A program made the position numbers and the translations under genes. Source: Streptomonospora alba (lineage in GTDB: Bacteria; Actinomycetota; Actinomycetes; Streptosporangiales; Streptosporangiaceae). From it: a stretch of 64,000 nucleotides of DNA. Of the stretch, positions 25,382 to 33,829 are shown one piece after another; the first letter of the stretch is position 1; each line of letters opens with the position of its first letter. Where the stretch lies: contig NZ_JROO01000014.1 of assembly GCF_000826685.1 (NCBI RefSeq), positions 62,001-126,000 on the forward strand, given 5' to 3'. The notes below the pieces were generated by a model. It was not told where the DNA came from and searched no databases. It was given only the letters and a program-made list of their open reading frames with translations.

Positions 25382-26713
25382 CTAACCCTCCAGCAGTGCC
25401 CGGCCGATGTAGTCCCCCTCGGACGCGGCCCGAGGGACGGCGAACAGAGCACTGCCCTCGTGGCGGGTGTACTCGTTGAGCGCGTCGCCGCTGTCGGCGA
25501 GGTTCTGCTGGACCGGCACGAAGCCCCGGGCCGGGTCGGCCTGCCAGGCCATGAACAGAAGCCCCGCATCACGGGTGCCGTCGCCGCGCCAGCCCTCGTC
25601 GAAGCTGTAGCCGCGGCGCAGCATGCGGGCGCCGAGGTTGTTCTGCGGACCGGCCAGGCGGATGTGGGCGTGGTCGGGAACGGCCGGGCGGCCGTCGGCG
25701 CCCGTGGCGCCCAGGTCGACCTCGGCATCAGGGCCGTGCCGGCCGAGCGGGGCCCCGGTGGCCAGGTCGCGTCCGATCACGCGCTCCCGGTGGTCCACAC
25801 CGGTGTCGAACCAGTCCTCCAGCAGCATCCGGATGCGTCGGACGACCACGTAGCTGCCGCCCGCCATCCAGTCCGGCCCGGCGCCCGGCCGCGCCTGCAC
25901 GGTGCGCGCCAGCAGCGAGGAGCCCGCCGCCGGGTTGTTCGTGCCGTCGATCTGGCCCATCAGGTTGCGCGGCGTGGCCGCGGGATCCTCGGCCGCCGCC
26001 GAGGTGCGCCGGAATCCCCGCACCGACCAGCGCACACGCGTATGCTCGCGCGCCCGGGCGAGCAGGTGCTGCACGGCCGCGGCCGCGACCATGGGATCCT
26101 CCGCGCCGACCTGCACCAGCAGGTCCCCGCCGCACCACTGCTCGCGCAGCGCATCGGTGGCGAACTCCGGCAGGTCGGCCATCGCCTCGGGGCGCGCGTC
26201 GCGGCGGCCGACCGCTTCCAGCAGCGAAGCCCCCACGCCGACGGTGACCCCCAGTGAGGCGGGCAGCAGATCGGCCGAAGCGGCGCCGGGCACGACGGCG
26301 GCGGGCCCCTCCCGGTGCAGCCGGTCGGCGGCCGCCGACCACTCCCGCAGCACGGCCGCCGCCCGCTCGCGGGCACCCTCGGCCGAGTCGCCGCCTCCTC
26401 CGCCTGAACCGGATCCGGCAAGGTCCAGCGCGACGACGTGAGCGAAGGCCGGCGGGGGGCCGGTGATCCCGGGCTGCAACCGGTCGGGCCCGCCCCGCGG
26501 CGCGTGCGCGCCGGCCATCCGCAGCCGCGGCGGCGCGGCGGTGTCGGCGGCGGTGTCGGTGGGCGGCGACAGCGCCTCGCCCGCCCCGAGGCCGGTGCCC
26601 GCACCGATGAGCGCCGCTGCGCCCACCCGGGCCAGCAGCCCGCGCCGCGACACGCCGCCGCCGAATCGCTGTTGCTGCGGGCCGTCGTCGGGCCCCGGCC
26701 TGCCGTGGGTCAT
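25382..26713 (-). CDS. DyP-type heme peroxidase, Tat-exported
   Basis: This 443-residue peroxidase has a twin-arginine signal (SRRGLLARVGAAALIGAG, about residues 22-40). The DyP motif GxxDG appears as MGQIDGTNN near residue 252, with its distal Asp, and the proximal heme His is in PDHAHIRLAGP. It should be exported folded by Tat. In Streptomyces the same set Sco, PCu(A)C chaperone and DyP (DtpA) serves copper-radical oxidase and cytochrome oxidase maturation; this three-gene order on the minus strand matches. A stem-loop lies between the chaperone gene and this gene, so levels may differ. GAGGAG is 14 bases before ATG 26713, a rather long gap, so the start is slightly uncertain. Confidence 0.9.
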   Translation of the reverse strand: MTHGRPGPDDGPQQQRFGGGVSRRGLLARVGAAALIGAGTGLGAGEALSPPTDTAADTAAPPRLRMAGAHAPRGGPDRLQPGITGPPPAFAHVVALDLAGSGSGGGGGDSAEGARERAAAVLREWSAAADRLHREGPAAVVPGAASADLLPASLGVTVGVGASLLEAVGRRDARPEAMADLPEFATDALREQWCGGDLLVQVGAEDPMVAAAAVQHLLARAREHTRVRWSVRGFRRTSAAAEDPAATPRNLMGQIDGTNNPAAGSSLLARTVQARPGAGPDWMAGGSYVVVRRIRMLLEDWFDTGVDHRERVIGRDLATGAPLGRHGPDAEVDLGATGADGRPAVPDHAHIRLAGPQNNLGARMLRRGYSFDEGWRGDGTRDAGLLFMAWQADPARGFVPVQQNLADSGDALNEYTRHEGSALFAVPRAASEGDYIGRALLEG

Positions 26714-26754
26714 CGCTCGTGCATACTCCTCGTTCCCGCCGCACTCCGCGCCGG

Positions 26755-26786
26755 CCCCTCCCCGCACCGCCCGATGCGGGGAGGGG
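26755..26786 (-). other. Intercistronic 12-bp stem-loop in the copper operon
   Basis: CCCCTCCCCGCA (26755-26766) and TGCGGGGAGGGG (26775-26786) are perfectly complementary around an 8-base loop, between the PCu(A)C and DyP genes. It has no U-tract. It could partially terminate transcription or stabilise the upstream message. Confidence 0.5.
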
Positions 26787-26799
26787 CGGTGGCCCAGGA

Positions 26800-27342
26800 T
26801 CAGCGGGTGTCGTTTCGCTTCAGAACCGGGGCCCGGACCTCGACCTCGGTGCCGCTGCCGAATTCCAGGGTCAGCTCCACGGCCTCGCCCGCGGTCGGCG
26901 CCTCGGGGATGTCCATGAGCATCAGGTGGTAGCCGCCGGACTCCAGGCGCGCGCTGCCGCCGGCGGGCACCGGCACCTCGTCGGCCTCCTTCATCACCTG
27001 GGCACCGCTGTCGGAGGCCTCGGTGATGTGGATGCCGGTCTCGGAGGAGACGCTGCTGGAGGCCGCGACCAGCGCGTCGTCCTCCTCGCCGCTGTTGCGG
27101 ACGGTCATGTAGGCGGCGCCCACGTCGGGCCGGGCAGGTTCGGGCACCCATGCGCCGACGACGCTGATGTCGCCGCTGGAGGCGCTGCCCTTGTCGCGGC
27201 CGGCGGCTGCACCGTCGGCGGTCGCGGCGGTCGCGGACGGTGCAGCCGCGCCACCCGAGCCGCCGCCGCACCCGGCCAGGGCGGCGACGGCCAGCGCGGC
27301 GGCGCCGAGCGCGAACCCGCGGCGCGCGGCCGCCGGACTCAC
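26800..27342 (-). CDS. PCu(A)C-type extracytoplasmic copper chaperone
   Basis: This 180-residue lipoprotein has the lipobox LAGC followed by a Gly/Ala linker. Its PCu(A)C domain contains the Cu(I) ligand pattern His (GIHITEA), Met (AQVMKEA), then His and Met (GGYHLMLMD). It should accept copper and pass it to Sco or to a cuproenzyme outside the membrane. The GTG start at 27342 overlaps the stop of the upstream Sco gene as GTGA. This mirrors the ECuC protein of Streptomyces copper-trafficking operons. Confidence 0.9.
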   Translation of the reverse strand: MSPAAARRGFALGAAALAVAALAGCGGGSGGAAAPSATAATADGAAAGRDKGSASSGDISVVGAWVPEPARPDVGAAYMTVRNSGEEDDALVAASSSVSSETGIHITEASDSGAQVMKEADEVPVPAGGSARLESGGYHLMLMDIPEAPTAGEAVELTLEFGSGTEVEVRAPVLKRNDTR

Positions 27343-27983
27343 AGCCGCTCCTCGGCGAGCTGCGCGAGCACCCCGCCCATCTCCTCCGGCGCGGTCCCCT
27401 CGTCGAAGAAGCCCACGGCGGCGCCGTCGCCGTCGAGCACGGCCACCCGCTCGCCGTGGCTGACCTGGTAGTCGCCTTCGGTCTTCTTGGACTTCTCGAT
27501 CGGGATGCCGTAGGCCTCTGCCGCCGTGACGACGTCGTCGATCGGCCCGCGCACGCCGGTGAACTCCGGGTCGAACGAGTCGAGCCAGCCGCGCAGCTGC
27601 TCGGCGGTGTCGCGCTCGGGGTCGGTGCTGACCATGACCACGTCGAAGTCGTCCGCTGCGGCGCCGGTGCCCTGAAGCGCGGCGGCCACGTCGGCCATGG
27701 TGGTCGGGCATACGTCCGGGCAGCTGGTGTATCCGAAGTACAGCAGCGTCAGCTTGTCGTCGGCGACGTCGCCGAAGGCCCACGGCTTCCCCCGGGCCGT
27801 GGAGAACTCGAAGGGCGGCGCGGGCATCGCGCTCGCCGAGACCTCCATGAAAGGGCCCTCGCGCTGCTGGGGCTCCTGCGACTGGCCGGTGCCGCCGCAT
27901 CCGGCCAGGGCCGCCGCGGCTGCGGCCGCGAGCCCCGTCGCAAGGAGCCTGCCGCGCAGGGCTCCGCTGTGCCGCTCACTCAT
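27339..27983 (-). CDS. Sco1/SenC copper metallochaperone
   Basis: This 214-residue lipoprotein (lipobox LAGC) with a thioredoxin-like fold has the copper-binding CxxxC in TSCPDVCPTT and the distal His in YQVSHGERVAV. It assembles the CuA site of cytochrome oxidase and, in Streptomyces, supplies copper for development. It is the first gene of the leftward three-gene copper operon. ATG 27983 is used because AGGAGAGG lies upstream; the open frame extends much further right but is not Sco-like. Confidence 0.92.
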   Translation of the reverse strand: MSERHSGALRGRLLATGLAAAAAAALAGCGGTGQSQEPQQREGPFMEVSASAMPAPPFEFSTARGKPWAFGDVADDKLTLLYFGYTSCPDVCPTTMADVAAALQGTGAAADDFDVVMVSTDPERDTAEQLRGWLDSFDPEFTGVRGPIDDVVTAAEAYGIPIEKSKKTEGDYQVSHGERVAVLDGDGAAVGFFDEGTAPEEMGGVLAQLAEERL

Positions 27984-28243
27984 CGTCGAGCGCCTCTCCT
28001 CACCACATCCGACCCCGGTGCGAACAGGACGCGCTTTCGCCGACGCCCGGCCGCGCCGAGCGCGCCCGTGCTCGATCGGGCGGAGTCCCGCGGGGGAGGC
28101 GGGCGGCAAGCGGCGCGGTCGCAGCGCCGTCCCGGCAGCGCAGCGCGTTCCAGCTGCGCTGCGCCGCGATGCGCGCGGCCCGGTGCCGACGCTACCCCCG
28201 GCCTGCGGCACCGGTGATCGGGGGTCGCCTCAGCCGCCCGCGG

Positions 28244-29329
28244 CTATCCGCCGGCCGCATCGGGCGCGGTGCGCGCCGCACCCGCGCCGGCGCGGGTGCC
28301 GGCGGGGAAACCGATCCGCTGCAAGGCGCGGCGCCCCGGTTCGCAGGCCTGTTCCAGTTCCCGCCGTTCGGCCCCGTCCAGGGCTTCCGATGCGGTCGCG
28401 CGGCGCTGGATGAGGGCGGTCGCGCCCTCCAGCCACAGCGGCTCGGCGGCCACTCCGGTGAACCGTGCTATGCGGGCGAGTTCGGGGGCCGGATCGCTCA
28501 GCACGTCCTCGTAGCGCACGTGCAGCAGCCGGTCGGAGGGAAGCGCGCTCAGGGAGGGGACCGCGTTCTCGATCATCGACGACCACGCCATGGCGAAGGC
28601 GGCCGCGGGGATGGGCTCCTCCATCAGCGCTCGGGCGTCGAACTCCTCGGGCAGGTAGCGGCGCAGGTGCTCCGGCAACCGCTCGGCGTCGCCGGGCTCG
28701 GGCGCGTCGAAGGGGTCGTGCCCGAGGACGCCTTGCATCTCCAGGGAACGGAACACGAGCCGGAAGGAGGGGTGGCGGCTCATCGACAGGGCGCAGTCCA
28801 CGCCGTCGCGGTAGAGGTGGACGAACCTGGCCTCGGGGAAGGAGGAGACGAGCTCGTCGGCCAGCATCAGCGAGGCGCCCGACCGCTCGAAGACCGCGGT
28901 GCGCTCCCACATGCGGGCGAGGGAGGAGAACAGGGCGCGGTAATGCTCGGCGATCGGACGCCGCGGCCAGACGCTGACGAGGTCGCGGACCTCGTCGTGG
29001 AGGCTGTCGGGGTCGCCGCTCAAGTGCGGCAGGCAGATGAAGGAGATCGCGGGGATCCCCGTCTCGGCGGTGAAGGCTCCCCGCCCGAGCGGGTAGCCGA
29101 ACTCCGGCGAGGGGATGCCGTTGCGCACCAGGAGGTTGGGTTTGGGGCGCGGGGTGCTGAGGATCTCCCAGAACTCCGCGCCGGTCAGCGGGGCCTGCGG
29201 GAACGCGTCGGGAACCAGCGAGCGGAACAGTTCGCTGAGGCTGAGGACCTCGGGATGGCGGACCATGATGCGCGAGAGCATCGTGGAACCGCAGCGTCCC
29301 GTCCCCAAGACGATCGTCGTTTCCGGCAC
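28244..29329 (-). CDS. Sulfotransferase (PAPS-dependent)
   Basis: This 361-residue sulfotransferase has the 5'-phosphosulfate loop VLGTGRCGSTMLSRIM at the very N-terminus and the 3'-phosphate block FVHLYRDGVDCALSMSRHPSF near residue 170. The length suggests a small-molecule or lipid substrate. It follows the DedA gene by 16 bases on the same strand, and the pair is divergent from the biosynthetic operon that starts at 30316. A tailoring role in that pathway is possible but unproven; it may equally be a boundary gene. Confidence 0.88.
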   Translation of the reverse strand: MPETTIVLGTGRCGSTMLSRIMVRHPEVLSLSELFRSLVPDAFPQAPLTGAEFWEILSTPRPKPNLLVRNGIPSPEFGYPLGRGAFTAETGIPAISFICLPHLSGDPDSLHDEVRDLVSVWPRRPIAEHYRALFSSLARMWERTAVFERSGASLMLADELVSSFPEARFVHLYRDGVDCALSMSRHPSFRLVFRSLEMQGVLGHDPFDAPEPGDAERLPEHLRRYLPEEFDARALMEEPIPAAAFAMAWSSMIENAVPSLSALPSDRLLHVRYEDVLSDPAPELARIARFTGVAAEPLWLEGATALIQRRATASEALDGAERRELEQACEPGRRALQRIGFPAGTRAGAGAARTAPDAAGG

Positions 29330-29345
29330 GGTCGGTCTCCCTCTG

Positions 29346-30008
29346 TCAGTTCGGTTGCCGGGCGGGTGCGGGCGGCTCGGCGCGGCGCTTGGCGCGCGAT
29401 GCGCGCAGCCGGAGGCAGACGACCGCGATCATCACCGCGACGACGGCCAGTGGAAGGAGCGTGATCCAGTCGGTGACGTATGCGTAGGACAGTCCCGCCA
29501 GATATCCGGCGGTGGCCAGGACCGCCGCCCAGACGAGCGCGCCGGCGGCGTTGTAGAGGAGGAACCGCGCGAGGCTGATCCGCGACATTCCCGCGAGCAG
29601 CGGCACCGCGGAGCGGAAGAACGCCGTCCAGCGGAGCAGGAATATCGCCCAGACGCCCTTGTCGTCCATGAATTTCCGCGCCGCCTCGATCCGTTCCGCG
29701 CGCCGCTGCGCGAATGTGCTCCGCAGCACCCTGTCGCCGACGGCCCGGCCGAGAAGGAAACCGAAAGTGTCACCGGTGAACGATCCGGTGAACGCGGCGG
29801 CGATCATCAACGGCAGGCTGCCCGGTCCGATCTGCGCCAGAACTCCGCCGAGAACGACGGAGACTTCGCCCGGTAGCAGGAATCCGACGAGTACCGCCGA
29901 CTCCGCGAATGTCATCAGGCCCACGCACAGGTAGCCGTAGGCCGCGTCCAGGCCCAGCACGAAGTCGTTGAACCCGGACAGCGGATTCTGAATCCCAGCC
30001 ACGTCCAT
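29346..30008 (-). CDS. DedA family membrane protein
   Basis: This 220-residue polytopic membrane protein has DedA/VTT features: GFLLPGEVSVVLGGVLA, the conserved FTGSFTGDTFGFLLGRAVGDR, and RWTAFFRSAVPLLAGMSRISLARFLLYNAAGALVWA (recognised in pieces). DedA proteins are involved in lipid flipping and membrane homeostasis. ATG 30008 is listed; GTG 30023 is an alternative, and neither has a strong ribosome site. The sulfotransferase gene follows in the same transcript. It is divergent from the fatty acyl-AMP ligase gene across a 300-base promoter region. Confidence 0.88.
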   Translation of the reverse strand: MDVAGIQNPLSGFNDFVLGLDAAYGYLCVGLMTFAESAVLVGFLLPGEVSVVLGGVLAQIGPGSLPLMIAAAFTGSFTGDTFGFLLGRAVGDRVLRSTFAQRRAERIEAARKFMDDKGVWAIFLLRWTAFFRSAVPLLAGMSRISLARFLLYNAAGALVWAAVLATAGYLAGLSYAYVTDWITLLPLAVVAVMIAVVCLRLRASRAKRRAEPPAPARQPN

Positions 30009-30106
30009 AGGCTCAGTCTGCACGGAGCAAGGGGAGAAGTCGACGCCGCCGGCGGGTTCGTGCGGACGCGCTTAAGGTCGGATATGGCTGCACTCTTGGA
30101 TTTTCC

Positions 30107-30151
30107 GTTCCGGGTGTTCTCCGTTTCCGTGGAAGACACCGGTTCCGGGTG
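30107..30151 (+). promoter_or_regulatory. Direct repeats upstream of the biosynthetic operon
   Basis: GTTCCGGGTG occurs at 30107-30116 and 30142-30151, and TTCCGT occurs twice 22 bases apart (30103 and 30125), which is two helical turns. SARP activators bind short direct repeats in phase with the helix near -35. I propose this as a SARP-responsive control region for the operon starting at 30316; it is not proven. Confidence 0.4.
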
Positions 30152-30315
30152 CGGCCTGGCTATGACCTGCGAATTTAGGTCGGCTTCAGTCCGCCCGGGG
30201 GGCACGGGAAAGCCTTTATACAGGATCCGCTGCCATTGTTGGCGACGGATTCGGAGGACGTGGTGGCACATCCTGGTAGCCACCGCGGCGGCGGGCCCCG
30301 GCGAAAGGGATTTCG

Positions 30316-32079
30316 GTGGCTGGAGAGCTGACTTTCTCGGCACTTCTACAAGACCGCCTGGCGGTCTTCGGCGATACGGGGAGATTCGTCTTCGCGGGCC
30401 GGGACCGGGACGGGGGCGACGACACCGTCGTCGGCTACGCGGCGCTGGACCGCAAAGCGCGCGCGATCGCGCACCTGCTGCTGGAACGCGGCCTCACCGG
30501 AAGATCGGTACTCCTCAGCTATCCCGGCGCCCAGGAGTTCCTGCCCGCCTTCATCGGCTGCCTCTTTGCGGGCGCCGTCGCGGTCCCCACGCCCCTTCCG
30601 GACCGCTCGCCGGACAGCCTGGAGCGCATCACCCGGATCGCCGACGACGCGCCGGCTCTGGGCGCCGTGCTCACCGGCGGCGCCGATGCCGACTTCTTCC
30701 GCTCCCGGCTGGAGGGCGGCCGCCTGCCCGCAGGCGTGGAGTGCCTGGCCACCGACACCGGGCTCCAAACCGCACCGGCGGCCGCACCTTTGCCCGAAGT
30801 CCGGCCCGAGGACACGGCCCTGCTGCAGTACACCTCGGGATCGACAAGCGAGCCCAAGGGGGTGCGCATCACCCAGGCCAACCTCCTGCACAACCACCGC
30901 GACATCGTCGAGCGCACCGGCGTCAGCCCGGACTCCGTAGGGGTGGGGTGGCTGCCCTACTACCACGACATGGGCCTGGTGGGGCTGCTGCTGACGCCCT
31001 TCCACTACGGCACGCCCTGCGTGGTGCTGGACCCCATGGCCTTCCTCAAGCGCCCGCGCCGGTGGCTGGAGCTGATCACCCGCCACCGCGCAACCCACAC
31101 TGTGGCCCCCAACTTCGGCTATGAGCTGTGCCTGCGGCGCGTGGGCGAGAACGACCTCGACGGCCTTGACCTCAGCAGCTGGCGCGTGGCGCTCAACGGC
31201 GCCGAGTTCGTCAGCGCCGAGGTCGTCGAAGGCTTCACCGAGCGATTCGGCCGTGCGGGGTTCCGCCCCGAAACCTTCACCCCCTGCTACGGCATGGCCG
31301 AGACCACCCTGCTGGTCACCTGCTCGCCGCCGGAGGATCCGCCCACGGTCCTGGACGTCGATCCCGCGGCCCTGGAACGCCACGAGTTCCGCCCGCCGCA
31401 GGAGCCGCGGCAGGCCCGCAGGCTCGTGGGCTGCGGCACGGCGGTCTCCCTGGACGTGCGTGTCGTCGGCGGCGGTTCCGCCGACCCGCGACCGGAGGGC
31501 GCCGTCGGCGAAGTATGGGTGCGCGGCGCGAGCGTCGCGGCAGGCTACAGCGGCCGACGCAGCGCCACGGCCGAGACGTTCGAGGCCTACACCACCGGTG
31601 GGGAGGGTCCGTTCCTGCGCACCGGCGATCTCGGTTTCCTGCATGCCGGGGAACTCTTCATCACCGGGCGGGCCAAGGAGGTCGTCATCCAGAACGGCCG
31701 CAACCTCTACCCGCAGGACCTGGAGGCCGACGTCCGCCGGGCGCTGCCCGAGCGTGCCTGCGGCACGTGCGCGGTCTTCGGCACCGGCCCGCACGGCGAC
31801 GACGTCGTCGTGGTCCAGGAAGTGCGCGCGGCGGCCCTGGGCGAGATGTCGCTGGAGGAGGCCTCGCGCGACATCCGCTCGGCGCTGGCCCGGTTTCACC
31901 GCCTCACGCCCGCTCACGTGGTGCTGGTGCCCTTCTCCCAGGTGCCGCGGACGACCAGCGGCAAGGTGCGGCGCGGCGACACCCGCTCGCTGCACGGCAG
32001 CGGCGGCTTGAGCGTGCTGCACGCCTGGCCGCCGGCGGCCGCCGAACCCCTCGCCCGGACCGCGCCGGCGGAGGCCTGA
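30316..32079 (+). CDS. Fatty acyl-AMP ligase (FAAL)
   Basis: This 587-residue ANL-superfamily ligase would activate a free fatty acid as acyl-AMP and load it on an ACP. Motifs: LLQYTSGSTSEPKGV (AMP-binding P-loop, about residue 170), WLPYYHDMGLVG typical of FAALs, CYGMAETTLLVT, LRTGDLGFLHAGELFITGRAKEV, and the C-terminal Lys in TTSGKVRRG. It groups with FAALs rather than acyl-CoA ligases by the LPYYHDMGL block. The GTG start at 30316 follows AAAGGGA. It is the first gene of a tightly packed operon with two dehydrogenase-like genes and an ACP, so it likely provides the starter unit. Confidence 0.93.
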   Translation: MAGELTFSALLQDRLAVFGDTGRFVFAGRDRDGGDDTVVGYAALDRKARAIAHLLLERGLTGRSVLLSYPGAQEFLPAFIGCLFAGAVAVPTPLPDRSPDSLERITRIADDAPALGAVLTGGADADFFRSRLEGGRLPAGVECLATDTGLQTAPAAAPLPEVRPEDTALLQYTSGSTSEPKGVRITQANLLHNHRDIVERTGVSPDSVGVGWLPYYHDMGLVGLLLTPFHYGTPCVVLDPMAFLKRPRRWLELITRHRATHTVAPNFGYELCLRRVGENDLDGLDLSSWRVALNGAEFVSAEVVEGFTERFGRAGFRPETFTPCYGMAETTLLVTCSPPEDPPTVLDVDPAALERHEFRPPQEPRQARRLVGCGTAVSLDVRVVGGGSADPRPEGAVGEVWVRGASVAAGYSGRRSATAETFEAYTTGGEGPFLRTGDLGFLHAGELFITGRAKEVVIQNGRNLYPQDLEADVRRALPERACGTCAVFGTGPHGDDVVVVQEVRAAALGEMSLEEASRDIRSALARFHRLTPAHVVLVPFSQVPRTTSGKVRRGDTRSLHGSGGLSVLHAWPPAAAEPLARTAPAEA

Positions 32080-32080
32080 G

Positions 32081-33829
32081 ATGCGCTACCCGCCGCTGGC
32101 CCTGGCCGAGGAGCTGGAGGCCCGCATGGGGCCCGCCCAGGCTCCCGGCTCGCCGCTCTCCTACAGGGCCGCCTGCGACCACGACGACCGCGGTGCCTAC
32201 CCGTGGCAGGCCTCGGAGCGGCTTGAGGAATGGGGGCTGGCCGACTACGCGGTGCCCGCCGCTCACGGCGGCCGCCTTGAGGGCATCGACCGGGCGACCC
32301 ACATGATGCGGGCCGTGGCCAGGCGCGATCTGACCCTGGCGATCGGCCACGGACGCACCTTCCTCGGCGCGGTGTCGGTGTGGCTGGACGGCCGGCCCGA
32401 GCAGGCGCGCGACCTGGCGAAGCGGCTGGCGGCCGGCGAGCGGATCTGCTGGGGACTGACCGAGCGGGCCCACGGCAGCGACCTGCTCAGCGGCGAGCTG
32501 TCCGCCACCGCCGAAGGCTCCGGCTACGTCCTCGACGGTGAGAAATGGCTGATCAACGGCGCCACCGACAGCGGTCTGGCATGCGTGTTGGCGCGCACCG
32601 CGCCTGAGGCGGGCCCGCGCGGGTTCGGCGCGTTCCTCGTGGACAAGGCCGAGTTGGGCGCCGGGGAGTACCGGTGCCTGCCCAAGGTGCCCACCTACGG
32701 GATCCGCGGCGCCGACATCAGCGGAATCGCCTTCCACCGGGCCCGCCTCCCGCGGACCGCGGTCATCGGGTCGCCCGACCGGGGTGTCGAAACCGTGCTC
32801 AAGGGCCTGCAGCTGACCCGCACGCTGTGCACGGCGCTGTCCCTGGGCGCGGGCGACAGCGCCCTGCGGTTGGCCGCGCACGCGATCCGCGGGAGCGGCC
32901 GCGCGCCGGGCCCGCCCCACGAGGCGGGGTTGCGCCTGGCCCTGGCCCGCGCCTACGCCGACCACCTCCTCGGCGAAGCGGTGTCCATCGCCGCGGCACG
33001 CGCCGTCACCGTGCTGCCCGGCGAGTCCAGCATCACCTCCGCGGTGGCCAAGTTCCTCGTCCCGCACACCGCCGATACCGCTGTCGCCCGGCTGGCCCCG
33101 GTCGTGGACTGGTGCGCGCCGCCCGAGGACACCGCCCGCGCCTTCGCCAAGACCCGGCGCGACAACCGCATCGTCGGCCTGTTCGACGGCAACAGCGTGA
33201 TCAACCAGCACGCCGTGATCAACCAGTTCCCCACACTGGCACGCGCCGAGACCAAGCAGCGGGTGAGCCCCGACGCCGGGGACGTCTTCGCCCTGAGCAC
33301 ACCGGCCCCGCCCATCGCGCCCGAGCGGATGAGCCTGGCGGCGCTGCACGGCAGCAGCGTGGTGCAGGCCCTGCCGACCCTGGTGGAGCGGGTCGGCGCC
33401 GTCACCGCCGAGGGAGCCCGGCCGGGCGCCGGCGCGGTGGCCGAGGCCGCGCGGCGCCTGGGGCGGGCGCACGAGCGGGTGCGCGTCGAGCTGGCCGCCT
33501 ACCGCCCGGTGGCCCTGCACGCCCCGCCCGAGGCCTTCGACCTGGCCCGCCGCTACGCCCTGTGCTTCGCCGGAGCCGCGTGCCTGTGGCTGTGGCTGGA
33601 CAACTCCGACGGCACCGGCACGGCCGGCGCCGACAGCGTCGACCGCGCCGAGGCGCTGTGGGCCGACGCGCTGTGGGCGCGCGCCGCGCTGGCGCGGGTC
33701 CTGGAGCGCCTGGGCGACCCGGTGCCGGAGGACCCCGCGGCCGGAGACGCCCTCGCGGGCGCGATGTGGGAGCAGTTCGCCGGCGGACGGCTCTTCTCCC
33801 TGCTGGAGTGCCGAGTGGAGGACGAGTGA
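32081..33829 (+). CDS. Acyl-CoA dehydrogenase-like flavoenzyme (starter desaturation)
   Basis: This 582-residue protein has the acyl-CoA dehydrogenase fold: an N-terminal helical domain, the beta domain with GERICWGLTERAHGSDLLSG and EKWLINGATDSG, then the C-terminal helical domain. The usual active-site Glu context (Y/F-E-G-T/N) reads LFDGNSVIN, so the base position appears to be Asp (about residue 369). It starts two bases after the FAAL stop with GGAGG before ATG 32081. FAAL plus paired dehydrogenases occur in lipopeptide clusters such as enduracidin and ramoplanin, where they introduce double bonds into the ACP-bound acyl chain. A similar role is inferred here. Confidence 0.87.
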   Translation: MRYPPLALAEELEARMGPAQAPGSPLSYRAACDHDDRGAYPWQASERLEEWGLADYAVPAAHGGRLEGIDRATHMMRAVARRDLTLAIGHGRTFLGAVSVWLDGRPEQARDLAKRLAAGERICWGLTERAHGSDLLSGELSATAEGSGYVLDGEKWLINGATDSGLACVLARTAPEAGPRGFGAFLVDKAELGAGEYRCLPKVPTYGIRGADISGIAFHRARLPRTAVIGSPDRGVETVLKGLQLTRTLCTALSLGAGDSALRLAAHAIRGSGRAPGPPHEAGLRLALARAYADHLLGEAVSIAAARAVTVLPGESSITSAVAKFLVPHTADTAVARLAPVVDWCAPPEDTARAFAKTRRDNRIVGLFDGNSVINQHAVINQFPTLARAETKQRVSPDAGDVFALSTPAPPIAPERMSLAALHGSSVVQALPTLVERVGAVTAEGARPGAGAVAEAARRLGRAHERVRVELAAYRPVALHAPPEAFDLARRYALCFAGAACLWLWLDNSDGTGTAGADSVDRAEALWADALWARAALARVLERLGDPVPEDPAAGDALAGAMWEQFAGGRLFSLLECRVEDE

